Source: Siphonodentalium dalli
Taxonomy: Eukaryota > Mollusca > Scaphopoda > Gadilida > Siphonodentaliidae
NCBI GenBank assembly: GCA_032622095.1
Contig: CP136068.1
Location: forward strand, 53,500,443 to 53,564,442
Length of the DNA stretch: 64,000 bases
Direction of reading: 5' to 3'
The notes under the pieces are model-generated. The model saw nothing but the letters and a program-made list of their open reading frames with translations. It made no database searches and was not told the origin of the DNA. Below, piece by piece: positions 11,693-24,000 of the stretch. Within the stretch, counting starts at the first letter, position 1; each line of letters starts with the position of its first letter. A program made the translations under genes and the position numbers.

Positions 11693-12083
11693 AGACTTGC
11701 AGCACTTGAGATTTTTCAAAATTTTTAGCCATTTTTGTTAAATTATGAAAGGAACTGAAGTCATGAAGTCATGTCACTGGGGTTAAAACATTGACATTTA
11801 ATATGTGCGGAGAGATGAGTCGCTGAGAGGAATAAAAGATGGATACTGGCCGTTTTGAAAGACATAATGGTAAGATAGCTGCATATGCTCCAGCCGATTT
11901 GACACCAAGATCGTCTACATTTCATAAAGTAAGAAATTACTTCCAATTAACGTCCCTGATAATAACCAGGCATCAAAGGGTGGAGGATAAGTATCATAAA
12001 ACTCAAAATATTCTTTTAATATTTATCATTTTGACAATGAAAAAATATATATAACATATATTTATATTAGGTGATCTTTCAAA

Positions 12084-12254
12084 CATTAACCCTTTGATGA
12101 CCAGAGCTGCGCTGGTGCAGTATTAAAGATCCTGTGCCAGTGCATTCTCTTATATATGCGAAACTCCCTATGGGAGACACGCATATATAAGAGATTGCAC
12201 TGGCTACCAAGATGGTAAAATTTCAGGAAGCTCTAGTCATGTAATGGTTAATAT
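12084..12254. mobile_element. Foldback MITE with TATATATGCGA hairpin
   Basis: The outer arms are CATTAACCCTTTGATGACCAGAGCT and AGCTCTAGTCATGTAATGGTTAATATG (imperfect). The inner hairpin is CAGTGCATTCTCTTATATAT against ATATATAAGAGATTGCACTG. It is related to the hairpins at 58669-58737 and 62358-62426. Confidence 0.6.
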
Positions 12255-12803
12255 GGCTGAGATTTAACAATCCCCCCTCCCTGCATGATGTCTCTTTCAA
12301 ATATAGAAAACACACAAATGGTAGTTTTATGGTGTCAAATCATATGGAAATTCTATAATTGATATGCTGTAAGATACTGCAATAACTCACAACTTTCCAA
12401 ATGAATTTATATTTGCCAAATTGATACATGTTGAAGTGTTTTTCATGAAATAAAACTGACTTACTTTGGGTTTCACTGTAATACTGATGATTATCTCCCA
12501 CCGGAATATCCTATGGTTTCTATTCATAATATCACTGACAAAAGTACAGATAACCTGGGCTTGAAACTGTCACTGTGCCTGGGTGATGGTTAGATTATTG
12601 TGTGACCTGTTAAATCTTAGAAAGGCAATCTTAGTTCTGCATGTCACTGTTTGGAATGTAGAATACTATCTACTTACGTCAGATGGAGAAATCTCATGGC
12701 ATGAGTTTGATATTTTCAGATCAATTTATTGCAATTTTTGTTGCCCACCAGCATCTTTAAAATTCTGAATGAGAAGGAATTCTTTGGGCGAGATTATTAT
12801 ATG

Positions 12804-12910
12804 CTCAGTCCCCAGTTTATAGCTGAATTTACAAAACAAGTCCAGTAAAGTAGGTCCAGACCTAATTTATTGGACGAGTTTTGTAAATTCCGCTATAAAC
12901 TGGGGACGAG
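12804..12910. mobile_element. 107-bp foldback element
   Basis: CTCAGTCCCCAGTTTATAGC at the left is complementary to GCTATAAACTGGGGACGAG at the right. The pairing continues through AATTTACAAAAC/GTTTTGTAAATT. Confidence 0.7.
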
Positions 12911-13556
12911 TTGTAGATTTGATTTATTACATGATCCAAAACCTCGGCAAAGCATTCTTAAATCAACAAATGGGATGTGAAACTAACATCGGCTTCTATA
13001 AGGCATGCGATGATGTTTCATGTAACTATGCGTAGTTTGCCCGTGTCAAGAAATAGTCCCAGATAAATAAAGACTCTTTGACGTAATTAATGGCATATAT
13101 TTAATGACATAACTTTTCAAACTCTCCATTCATTATAGTTTGTTGGAAACATATTGGATGCCATACTATTTTGAGACATAGCGTACAGAATGTAAACAGA
13201 TGACAAACCAGAAGTCAAAGGTCACCTAGCACTATTTCCTGTTATTAAACGAATGTTTAATATCACAATTTATAGAATGGGTTTATTGAATGGAATAAGG
13301 GTAGGATCATGTAATAATTCAAAATATAGTTATACTGTATTGATCAGAAAATTATTGATATCAAATCACCTGATCTGTCCGCTCATTAAAGATGTATTAA
13401 TATCCCACACAATAAATTATCTGAATATTGATATCCAACACAATAATTCTACCTGTCTCCTGTGATAAGAAGAATTTTGAGAACATTTTGAACCGCACTC
13501 ATTTATTCTTGTCACAAACAAGTGTATCAAGTGAGAGTTGTTATATCTATATACTG

Positions 13557-13772
13557 TACAGTAATGCCCTAAGTAATCGACCTCTTAACCACAGCAGAAT
13601 TATGGGTAACTTTTCAGGATTTAGTCAGAAATATGGCTTGTTGCCATTCATCGGAAAGCTCTCCCCGTGAGCTTTCCGATGAATGGCAACAAGCCATATT
13701 TCCGACTAAATCCTGAAAAGTTACCCATAATTCTGCTGTGGTTAAGAGGTCGATTACTTAGGGCATTACGTA
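13557..13772. mobile_element. Tc1/mariner-like foldback MITE, copy 1
   Basis: The termini are TACAGTAATGCCCTAA and TTAGGGCATTACGTA, flanked by TA. Arms of about 100 bp are almost perfectly complementary (through AACCACAGCAGAATTAT and CTTGTTGCCATTCATCGG). The TA flanks and CAGT-type ends fit the Tc1/mariner group. No transposase is present. Confidence 0.75.
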
Positions 13773-13979
13773 AGTTTGTCCTTTATAAATGAAGATTCAC
13801 AGCCTTGCATTCTGAAGTGTTTTTGATTTGTACAGGATAGATAAGAATATTTAGGAACTTGCGATAATTAGAGTTTGAAAGAATGAAATTCGGAACCCCT
13901 TTGGTTCAATGTGAATTCACCATTTGAAAGAAATTTGATTTTATGAAAGATAAATAATATAAATATGAATTTTGTTAAT

Positions 13980-14184
13980 TACAGTAATGCCCTAATTAAT
14001 CGACTGCTTAACCACAGCAGAATTATAGGTAACTTTTCAGGATTTAGACGGAAATATGGCTTGTTGCCATTCATCGGAAAGCTCTCCCCATGAATGGCAA
14101 CAAGCCATATTTCCAACTAAATCCTGAAAAGTTACCCATAGTTATGCTGTGGTTAAGCAGTCGATTAATTAGGGCATTACTGTA
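13980..14184. mobile_element. Tc1/mariner-like foldback MITE, copy 2
   Basis: Same family as 13557-13772, with exact TACAGTAATGCCC and GGGCATTACTGTA ends. The apex is shorter: one side of the AAAGCTCTCCCC loop is lost. It lies only about 200 bp from copy 1. Confidence 0.75.
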
Positions 14185-14230
14185 GGTGTAGGATTTGTTT
14201 AGTAGTGATTAAATAATGGGCAAGAATGAA

Positions 14231-14543
14231 ACCATTCCCAGATATGGCAAGATGAAGTATGTGCAGTTATCAGTTACCATTCCCAGATATGGCAAGATGA
14301 AGTCTGTGCAGTTATCAGTTACCATTCCCAGATATGGCAAGATGAAGTCTGTGCAGTTATCAGTTACCATTCCCAGATATGGCAAGATGAAGTCTGTGCA
14401 GTTATCAGTTACCATTCCCAGATATGGCAAGATGAAGTCTGTGCAGTTATCAGTTACCATTCCCAGATATGGCAAGATGAAGTCTGTGCAGTTATCAGTT
14501 ACCATTCCCAGATATGGCAAGATGAAGTCTGTGCAGTTATCAG
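14231..14543. repeat. 45-bp tandem repeat, 7 copies, almost identical
   Basis: The unit is ACCATTCCCAGATATGGCAA through GATGAAGTCTGTGCAGTTAT to CAGTT. The first copy has TATG for TCTG; the rest are near-identical. It creates a 129-codon plus ORF and a 103-codon minus ORF, both artefacts. Confidence 0.92.
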
Positions 14544-14947
14544 CTTTTGTAGAACTTAAAGTGATATATATTCATTATCCATTAAAAATGACAAATAAAT
14601 TCTAGGAGGAAGGTAAGCTCAGCTCGACTGAAATACGGTCAACACAAAATAATGTATAGGTTCTCATCCCGCCCAGATTTTTGAAGCGCTCCTTGAATTA
14701 CTCCAATAAGCATAGAATAAATCATGTTGTGTATATAAAAACAAATCTGACATAAAACTGCTAATCAATTCATTCACATTCCCTCTCCAGGACAGTAGTT
14801 CATTCACAGCTATATTGTTAACAAACCTGGTATATATATTCATAAACAAATTGTTTCTGCTATATTATGCAATGAATCAGCCAGCACCCATGTTATATAC
14901 GATTGCTTTGAGTGCATGATTCAAATACAGGAAATTTACCATCAAGC

Positions 14948-15391
14948 AAGCCTGAAAATAGTGTCTCTCATTTGCAGAGAGGTTCCCCAGAGGGTGAATT
15001 TAATGATGCTATCCCGAACGGTGGGCTATCATCACCAAATTCACCCTCTGGGGACATCATTCTGCTTAGGCCTCATCTTCTGGGAAGTATCTATAGTCTC
15101 AAATTAACATTGTTTGTTTTTAGTTACTTTTTCCCTGCTCTTCAGTTTCTATAATTCCTAATTTGCAGATAATAAAATGCATAATCGAGGTGACTAATGA
15201 GTGAACATCACCAACTTCAACTGGCTAACTTCAATTTGATCCTGGGTGTCCCATAGCAGTTGAGGCCAAAGCAGAATGAGGTCCCCAGAGTGTAAATTTG
15301 GTGATGCTACCCCGCTGTGCAGGATAGTGTCACTAAATTCACCCTCCTGGGAACTCATTCTGCAAATGACAGACACACTAATTGCAGGCTT
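14948..15391. mobile_element. Double-hairpin MITE, copy 1
   Basis: AAGCCTG at the left and CAGGCTT at the right bound two hairpins (GAATGAGG...CCTCATTCTG type). They are separated by a central region with AGGCCTCATCTTCTGGGAAG. The same layout occurs at 43144-43580 and 55348-55803. Confidence 0.75.
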
Positions 15392-16784
15392 GCCATCAAG
15401 TTACAGCCTGTGATCTCATTAACACGTGTTCCATCATCAAACCAGCTTACATTGACTTTTAGATTGTGATCTTTGCATGTAAAATATTGTCATAAAATAA
15501 AAAAAAATTAAAAATATGCCTGCCCACCCCACTTTGCAAACAATTTGGATGACAATCTACCCATTATTTTATATTGGCCTAACCTCACATCTTAGAAATT
15601 AAGTTTTCATGATCTGCTGCTCAATGATCAGCATTCATTTGGATATTAAAGATAGAGTATCTGCTCCCAGCAAAAATTACAATGACAATGTACAATTAAT
15701 AGTCTTTCCTAAATACATGAGACTCAAATATAGAAGTTTGAGTTATTTTTAACAATTCAATCTTTGACTGTGTTAGTATTGTTTTTTTTTTGCACAATAT
15801 GAAGACATTTGGGATTTCCAGTTCCATTTATTTACAAAAAGTCTCTCGATTTTGGTGAATAAAATAAGCTTGAATGAAAAAATAGCTTTTGGAAGTGTGA
15901 TACTTTTTTAAATAGCAAAGGTAGATTTGTTGTGATTTCCACTAGTGAGCACCAGACGAGGCAGTCACAGGTTTGAACTCTGACAGAGAAATAATTTGGC
16001 ACGGTATATCAAACTTAACCTGAGTCAATGGAGACATCTTAATTTTTTTCAATCAGATTGAGGTAATGAAGCACTCATACTAAACCAGAGTCAACAATCA
16101 AATATTAACTTCAGCTAGTTTTGAAGACTTATTGGCTCAAATAAATAACCAACATTTTGTCTTTGTATTATTATCTATCCCTTAGCTAACACTCTTTCTG
16201 AGTGAGCAAAAGCCGTCACATGATAACCCGGGAAAAAGTCATATTGGACTCCCGAAAGTCATATTGGACTCGAATGAAGTCCAATATGACTTTTTAAAAA
16301 TTATCAGGACTCTGTGATGTCACGAAGTAACTCTATTGGCAAATGAATCAGTGAAATTGTGATGCGCACGCAATACTCTGGTGGATTTAGCAGACATTTC
16401 ACTTTTGCATTAAGTTTTTTTTTCAATTCCGTGTTTACTGTTCCAAATCATGCTTTCTGAGGATCAAATACAGGCTTTTATAGAGAATCAAGTGCTGACA
16501 AATACCAAAAATAAACACAAAAGTGTTATTCCCAAACATACAGATGGATAATAACAATGTAATTTTACAATGTTGTGTACATTATGTGTTTTTCTTATAC
16601 TCGTACAAGATAAACACATACTGTACACAACATTGTATAATAACTTTATAGCCGATAGAATGTATAGGTGGAGATTACATGCCATGTTCATCTTGTGGTA
16701 TAAGATAAAAGGCATTGCTATTGTCAGTGCGGATTCTATATTAAACATTGTTGTAACTGTTATCTGGGAAGATATACTCTATCT
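15392..16784. other. Intergenic stretch
   Basis: No coding exon seen. It contains short inverted repeats at 16233-16295 (AAAAAGTCATATTGGACT with its complement) and 16567-16636 (ACAATGTTGTGTAC with GTACACAACATTGT). Confidence 0.5.
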
Positions 16785-17129
16785 TTAAAGGGGTACTCTA
16801 CGCTAAATCCGGCCATTTATGGGACCATCTCCTTTTATACTCAACAGAATATATGCAACAAATGAATAAATTTGAGCCATGGATGATGGATTAGTGCAAA
16901 ATACACTTGTGCGCTCTATGAATGATGAAACTGAATTTATGGCTGGAGTCATACATTCATTTTCATTATAATTACCATGTTGTTTGCATCATTCATAGAG
17001 CGCACAAGTGTATTTCGCACTAATCCATCATCCATGGCTCAAATTTATCAATTTGTTTCATATATTCTGTTGAGTATAAAAGGAGACGGTCCCATAACTG
17101 GCCTGATTTAGTGTACAGTACCCCTTTAA
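16785..17129. mobile_element. TTAA-flanked foldback MITE (piggyBac-like)
   Basis: The left end TTAA-AGGGGTACTCTACGC and the right end GTACAGTACCCCT-TTAA are inverted and flanked by TTAA. Arms of about 140 bp pair through ATCCATCATCCATGGCTCAA and TAGAGCGCACAAGTGTATTT. TTAA duplication is the piggyBac hallmark. No transposase is present. Confidence 0.65.
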
Positions 17130-18440
17130 AGGTGGGTTTTTAGTTTGCAGGTGTGCCACACCTACTTAACTAGTCCACCATCATATTAAATGAATAATTG
17201 AACAAATCAACAATGAGGCCAGGATATCCTGCTCTGACTGAATGAGTGAGCCCATGTATTGATTGTACAGTCTGTGTAGTGATCTGCTCAATTCATTAGA
17301 ATTAACTGAAGTTTAAAGGGACCCAGGACCTTTGAAGTGGGTTCATGCGAATTAACATAAAATTAAGTCTGTAAAACAAATATCATTACTAGTAAGTACA
17401 TGTAAAAATATATAGACTTTGTTCTTATTTTCATAGTTAATAACTCTAATAACGAGATTTTGCATATCGAACCCATTGTTATGTAAACATTACTGTTACA
17501 GTCGCATTACCGATTAAAGTCAAATAAGATACAGTTTAATCAAAACTCGATGGTAAACATTGGAAAAGGTGAAAGCATTGAAAAATATTCTGAAAATAAT
17601 ATTTAGTCTAAAATATTTTCATTTGTTGCCAACTCACTAACAGTTTTGTTTACATAACAATGGTTTCATCACACAAAATATTTAATTATTCAAGAACTAC
17701 CAATAGCATAAGAACAAATTTTATCTATTTCTCCACGTTCTTCTTGATGGTGATGTTTTTACAGACTTATCATTTGAACACATTTCTGCTTTGGGATCCT
17801 TTAACCCTAGGTGATGTATTTTTATCTTTCTCTGGCCATACCGTCAACTCACATTATTGAAAGTCGACAAACAAAATTGTATGTTAAAGGGGTAGCACTA
17901 GTTAGATTGTCATAAATAATTCAAAACTTTAGCATACACTGTTGCAAAGATTATTCAAATGGAATTCCAAATGGCAAATTAACCCAGTTGGAAAATGACA
18001 TATGGACAAATGAATAAAAGCCAATGTGCTTATATTATGTAGCAAATCAAACTAAAATTGTACAGGAATCTCTTACTCAAGATGCAGTTAATCTGATAGC
18101 ATTAGTATCTATGTGTGGATGGATTACAAGTTTGTTTGGATGTGCCCTTCTGATGAAGCAACCCTTCTACAGATTTACTGTTTGGCGAGCGGTTTATTGT
18201 TCTATGAGACAAACCACAGTAGAGAGACGAGAATTATTAATAATTACTTCCTATCGATATCAAAAGTCGTTCAAGCAGCGATTGTCAAAATATAAGACTC
18301 AATGTTGTAGAAACTGATGGCATTCGTCAACTTTTAAAATAATTTGGCAGAAAAAAAAAAAATTCATTTGGCAAAAGTAAATTTTGGGCCATCCTGGTTA
18401 AGGCATTTGGAAAGTTACAACACAACTAGAAACTTGAACA
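17130..18440. other. Intergenic stretch, no gene seen
   Basis: AT-rich; ORFs up to 97 codons with no recognisable motif. Confidence 0.45.
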
Positions 18441-18560
18441 CCATCACCTCTAGCCGCCTCCCTGAGTACTGGTACATGGACCATCACCTCTAGCCGCCTC
18501 CCTGAGTACTGGTACATGGACCATCACCTCTAGCCGCCTCCCTGAGTACTGGTACATGGA
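18441..18560. repeat. Three perfect 40-bp tandem copies
   Basis: The unit CCATCACCTCTAGCCGCCTC plus CCTGAGTACTGGTACATGGA is repeated exactly three times without a mismatch, so the expansion is recent. Confidence 0.95.
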
Positions 18561-18873
18561 CAATGAAATCTGCAGTCAGAGAGGACATCTGCCACATGCA
18601 ACACTTACATAGAATCTTATATAAAAAAAATAAGCTCACAGAGCTTTAATAACAGTAACAAATATCCTCAAACACTTATCCCAACGTCGTTCACGAAGAG
18701 TTTCCTTGGGTTCATTCATAGCCTCAAACAATTTTCCCAGTCGTTCAGGGAGAGTTTCCTCTGGTACATGAAATTTTAACTGAATGAAAAGATTCACTAA
18801 CTATTCAAGTGCATCCAGACAGAAGCATTCAGTTCAGAAGCAAATGTATGCAATGAAAGTGTCAATGACACTG

Positions 18874-20049
18874 TAGCTCAACTTAGGTAGGGAATAATTT
18901 AATGGTTGACAACAGTATATAGGAAAGGAAAGGTGCTAATTGCAATGTCTGACCTGTGCCAAAGGATTTAGTCATGCAAAGAGTAAAATCCAAGATGGCT
19001 GCTGGCGGCCATGTTTTTTGGCCAATTGACCCCAAAGGACTCGTTCCCATCTACATGTCATTGTTAACATCCATGACAAATTTCATAAACATCAGACAAA
19101 ATGTACGACCTGTAGCCCGCGCCAAAGGATTTAGTCATGCAAAGAGTAAAATCCAAGATGGCTGCTGACGGCCATGTTTTTTGGCCGAACGACCCCAAAA
19201 TCACACGTTCCCCTCTACATGTCAATATTAACACGTTCGCTGCCACTACGAGTTAACTTGTAGTAAACGGTTCCATGGGGACTGCTACTACGAGTTAACT
19301 CGTAGTAATGTTCATACCACATAAATAATAACACAATCTGCAAGCAATGTTGGTGTATGTGCCAATACATGCCCAATGATCGATTTTATATGTATAATTA
19401 CGATGGCTTGAGATACGATTCCCACAGCGTGAACAGGGGGTGGGGTCCAGATAGCAATCTTGGTAGGATACTCCAATTCACCAGGACCTCTTCTGTACGT
19501 CCCTGAACCATGAGACACATGTGCAACTAGACCATTCCCAGACACATTGTGTATATATAAAGGAATTGTCGATCAAATCCGGATCAAATGAAAGATAAAA
19601 CGTGTTATAAAGCTCCTAAAGATAACTAGTAGTCGGCACCTGGGATGAAACTCACCAGTGGTCATCGCTGGTGCCAGCTACGAGTTATCTTGTAGGTAAA
19701 TACATATTATGTTGTTGACGTCTTATTCGACGTAGTCTGTACCAATTATCATATATATATAAATTCATTTACTATGTCTTACATACGATATGCTTGTACA
19801 TGTATAGCACTCTTTGTCCTCTAAGACACTGACAAAGTAATTGTAGTTACCTACGAGATAACTTGTAGCTGGCACCAGGGATGAAACGTGAATAAATTCC
19901 GTCACAGGTGCCGACTACGAGTTATCTCGTAGTAGTCTTATAACATGTTTCAGCATCATATGACCCGATATTGGAAATTGTTGACGGACACACGGACGAC
20001 GGACGCCAAACCATGGCAATAGCTCAAACTTACAAAGTAAGTTGAGCTA
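18874..20049 (+). mobile_element. 160-bp monomer element, short copy with extra insert
   Basis: It starts TAGCTCAACTTAGGTAGGG and ends AAAGTAAGTTGAGCTA. It holds two to three monomers (18956-19230), then a long insert rich in CTACGAGTTATCTCGTAG palindromes, then the standard right end with GACGGACGCCAAACCATGG. Confidence 0.7.
19600..19957. repeat. Inverted repeat with CTACGAGTTATCTCGTAG palindromes
   Basis: The arm 19600-19702 (GTCGGCACCTGGGATGAAAC to CGAGTTATCTTGTAGGTAA) is complementary to 19851-19957 (TTACCTACGAGATAACTTGT to ACAGGTGCCGAC). The loop is about 150 bp. Similar ACGAGTTAACTCGTAG palindromes occur at 19247-19312. Confidence 0.6.
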
Positions 20050-20864
20050 ATAACGAATAATACTCAGTTCGGTAATATCAAATACACCAATAAGTTGTTC
20101 TTCGACCTGAAATTCAGCAGTATAGATATGTACCATCAAGTAGCATTGTTATCATATTGGTTATCAATGAAAATTTGTTTTACTACTGTAAAACCTTAAC
20201 ATTTAAATAAACCTTGTGACTTACACTAAATTCTGTTCACCGATTGGTCAATTTCAAATTGGGTCATACTCAATATAAAACACACTAAAAAACGCCCAAC
20301 CAAAACACAGAAATGGAATGATAATGCCAAGTAGAAATAAGTTAATACTGATTACTGAGCTAATTGATGGTGCTGCATGGAATAGTCTCCGAACAATTGA
20401 CAGATTTCAGAGAAAGAAATAACAAATATTTCAGCTGTATTATGGGAATAAACTACCAAAAAGTTGTATAAACATAAGAAATAAATGCAGTATCACTGCG
20501 TATTATTGGGGAATATGGCATTGTGTCCATTTCAGCACAATTATTGTGAACCCTTCCGCACAATGTTCTATATGACCTATAAAACACAGCGACACTATAT
20601 TCATTTCTTAAATGAGTCAAATTCATATTACATTCTGATGCAAATATTTAAATTGAATGATGTACCAGAGGAAATTCATGCGACAATGTCATGTGACCTA
20701 ATCAATCAATACCTGGATACCTCATTATGCCATATCTCTGTCCACTTTATCACGGTTAAACACATAAGTGTGTTTGACTCCTACCTAGAACATTGCCACC
20801 AGCCCTATGAACCATGTAACCATATCACATATGCTATACCATAATTCTTGGCATTTCTGAATTT
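20050..20864. other. Region downstream of the Cbl stop, probably including its 3' UTR
   Basis: Directly 3' of the Cbl stop on the minus strand. I found no AATAAA, so the transcript end is unknown. A 119-codon plus ORF at 20485-20844 has no recognisable feature. Confidence 0.4.
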
Positions 20865-21087
20865 TCAATGAGGTTTGACAAAAGTTTTTAGAATATCTTC
20901 AGCAAATTTTGGGTTGTTAGTGGCGAGTCTTAAGGCATCGACTACCCGCAGTCGATCATAACCTTTTGACACTAATAGTTCGACAGCCTCCTCATCAATG
21001 CTCCCATAATCAACATTCTCCTTATCGTTAGGAACATCCCGCCGCTCTCGACGAACTGGGAGTGGAATATCATTTGGATCAGTTTTC
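20865..21087 (-). CDS. CBL: Cbl exon K: C-terminal UBA domain and stop
   Basis: The acceptor GCATCTTACAG precedes 21087 and the TGA stop occupies 20867-20865. It is 223 bp, entering with two bases from the previous exon. It encodes [20 protein letters not shown] then [40 protein letters not shown] and [12 protein letters not shown]. The second half is a three-helix UBA fold with the MGF/Y-type loop as KGYDR. It aligns with the UBA at the C-terminus of vertebrate CBL and CBLB ([36 protein letters not shown]). It may mediate dimerisation or ubiquitin binding. Not every invertebrate isoform has it, so this gene encodes the long form. No AATAAA was found on the minus strand down to 20050. Confidence 0.95.
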
Positions 21088-24000
21088 CTGTAAGATGCAA
21101 AAAAGTCTTTTTGATAATATGGTGTACATTTTATGGGTCTCAGATATTAAAGACATATTGTGGACTTACTTCAGCAAAAAAACCGGTAAGTTAGTATCCA
21201 AACACTATTTCCACTGTAAATATTTACTACTTTATTCAGGACACATTATTGGGTAATAAACGGCAATGATTCGAGCAACAATAGTCACTTTGTGTAATTA
21301 ATTTATACCAATGAGCTGTGTTCAGCCTATTTGGATATAAAATTTATGAAAATAAATAATTTTGGTGTAATTATTTGCTATTCGATTCTGAACACCTCAG
21401 CGGAGTGTTTAACATCACATTGAATATTTCCTGAGAATCAGGGATTTTGCCTCAATCGAATCACAACATCAAATCACAATTCCAAATTTGACATCCATTC
21501 GAATCTGATGGTGTCCATTAACACTCAATAAATGCAGGTGGAGAAGTGATCGGAAGCTACACATGATATGTAGCAATATAACTGTCTTCAGTTTTGTTGG
21601 AGATAGTGATTGGTCTGTGATTGACATGGCAATTTGAGAACATCCAATGTGAAACTTCTAAAAACAAGTAAATCAAGCAATTCCACATGTTTTTTGACAG
21701 TGAATAATAATTTATCATGTGCTATATAGATGCAAAGTGAGACGACACCAGATCATGTTGATTTGAAAATATCCAATTAGCTGATCGATTTGGCATCAGT
21801 CTACGATCATGTGGCCAATATCAGCATCAAAACAACTCTTGAGTATTCGCAAATCCCTATTGAACATGTTCTTAATATAAATGCTGCAATGTTTTACTCC
21901 TAAATATACTGCATTGTATACTATCACTTTGAGTGCACTAGGATACACCGGTTTCTGAAATGGTATTTGGGTACCAAGGATTGCCAAAACTTGGCCAGGT
22001 TAGTAAAATCTTGTCAGGTCATCATGTGTCAGGTCAACATGGCTGTGCCCATGGCGTTATTGAGCAGAAACCTAGTACTTCCTTTCCCAGTAGCACTTCA
22101 AATATATGTTATGATAACACTGAACTGTCATTTTGACATTAGGTTTCATCCCAATGATCCTACACCCAAATAAGGGATTTAGAGTGAGACATAACAGGGT
22201 AAATTTAAGTTCCAGAACAAGGCTCCTACACGATTTAGATAAATTATTGGTGGGGTTGTAAATTATAATTTCTAGAAGGAGGCTACAACATGATACAGGA
22301 CAAATTTCAGTGGTTTGGTGGGAATATTGTGGGTTTCAATGACAGCAGCCCCATATCATGTAGCTTTTGACCAATAATACAATATCATGCACACTAGTCA
22401 ATAGATTTAAGAACTAACTCTTGTTTCGATTAAGGTTATGCAGTTATAACCAAAAAGTTTGAAGATAAATTCTATAACCCATGTAGCAGTTATAGAAAAT
22501 TTATCTTAAAACGTTTCGGTTATAACTCATAACCTTAATCGAAACAAGAGTTATTTCTTATAATTTAATCAGTCATTTCACAAGAGAACGACCAAAAGTA
22601 GAAGTTAGAAGTATAATGAGCATTCAACATTGAGAATAAAGAGACACGTGAAGTTAAAGAGACACCTGTCACTCAAAACTTGTGCTTATTGTTGATTATA
22701 TCGCACAGCAATTCAGCATTTTTTATTGGCAACTGATCACACATTGCGAGGCAAAGGACAGCTGCGTAGCACATGTTCCCATTATATTCGACCGAGGTGG
22801 CACAAACCTTGTTAGATTTAATTTCCATGTTTCATTTCTTTGCAAATGTTCCATCTTGTTGATTTGTCTGGTTACTTGTGCACTTAATATTAGCATCTAG
22901 TACGGCTATTGTCAATACAATTATACAAGAAGGAATTATGATGCAGTACCGAAATTTCATGCTAAATGGTAGGAAGCATCGAACAGTTTCCATGCATATA
23001 TTTTTTAGGCATTTTTTTATCGAGAAGTAACCTAAATGGCAAAGTGTGTGACAGCCAATTGTTTTACAGTTTTCCGTGGATTGACAGCTTATGATTAAAT
23101 TATTAACTTACTTGCTCTCACTGGCGGGTGGCCTGTTCCTCGGTAAAGGTGGCGGATGATCATACTCGGCAGGTATTCTGTGGCTGGACGACTGTTTGAT
23201 GCTTGCTGCAGTCAACAAAAGTCTCATTCATGAATGATCTCCCCAATTTTTTAAACTCTAAGTCATACAAAATTCGTAAATAAAGTAACAGCAGGTGCAA
23301 GATACCATCTCTAAGTAATGATTTTTCATTGGAAATCAGATGTTTTCTCTTAACTTTGAAAACTAAAACATTGCAATTGGTTGTACTATGAATATATTAC
23401 TAAAACAAGAACATTAATAGTTTAAATTTTACAATCAGATATGCTTGTTCAAAAAGTTGAAATTTACTAAATTCTATCATATCCATAGGCATAATTCTGT
23501 TTGGACAGTGATATTCAAGATTTTCAATACAATGTTAAATTTGGCTTGAATATACTATACATTAAAACATTTTTATTTATTACAAAACTTGAACAAAATC
23601 TGCATCAGTTACATAAACCTATCGAGAATCACACACATGATGTTCTTTTCGTTCAAAATACTTAGACGCCGACTTTGATGACCTATACGGTAAAGTGTAC
23701 TATCTGGTGCTGGCCAGTTCGGTTCGAGATTGAATTAGATATTAACATTGGACACCTGATTCAATATCAGATTTTGAATCTGCGGAAAATTGCCGACTCA
23801 AACGGTCCTAATTAGTATCATTAGTTCATCTACGAGCCTATCATAATTGAGACAGAGGTCAGTCTTACCTCCTGAGCACTGGGTTTTGACGTAGCCATCA
23901 CTACTGTTGCTACGCACTGGATGGACACCGGGAGTCGGATTGTCATAGAACGTCTCGGGTGCACTCTCATATTTGTCATATCGAAGCTCTGAATACGAAA

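Larger units (their letters stand above)
11693..13556. other. Intergenic stretch with two foldback elements
   Basis: I see no coding exon here. The hairpins at 12084-12254 and 12804-12910 are the only clear structures. Confidence 0.5.

Noticed and set aside
14216-14605. 129-codon ORF of seven 15-residue repeats
   Set aside because: Period 45 bp gives open frames on both strands. Nearly identical units indicate recent DNA expansion, not a selected protein.
15955-16010. GGTTTGAACTC resembling a B box, possible tRNA or SINE
   Set aside because: No A box or acceptor stem seen nearby.
20485-20844. 119-codon plus-strand ORF just downstream of Cbl
   Set aside because: No recognisable motif, no splice or promoter context, antisense to the likely Cbl 3' UTR.
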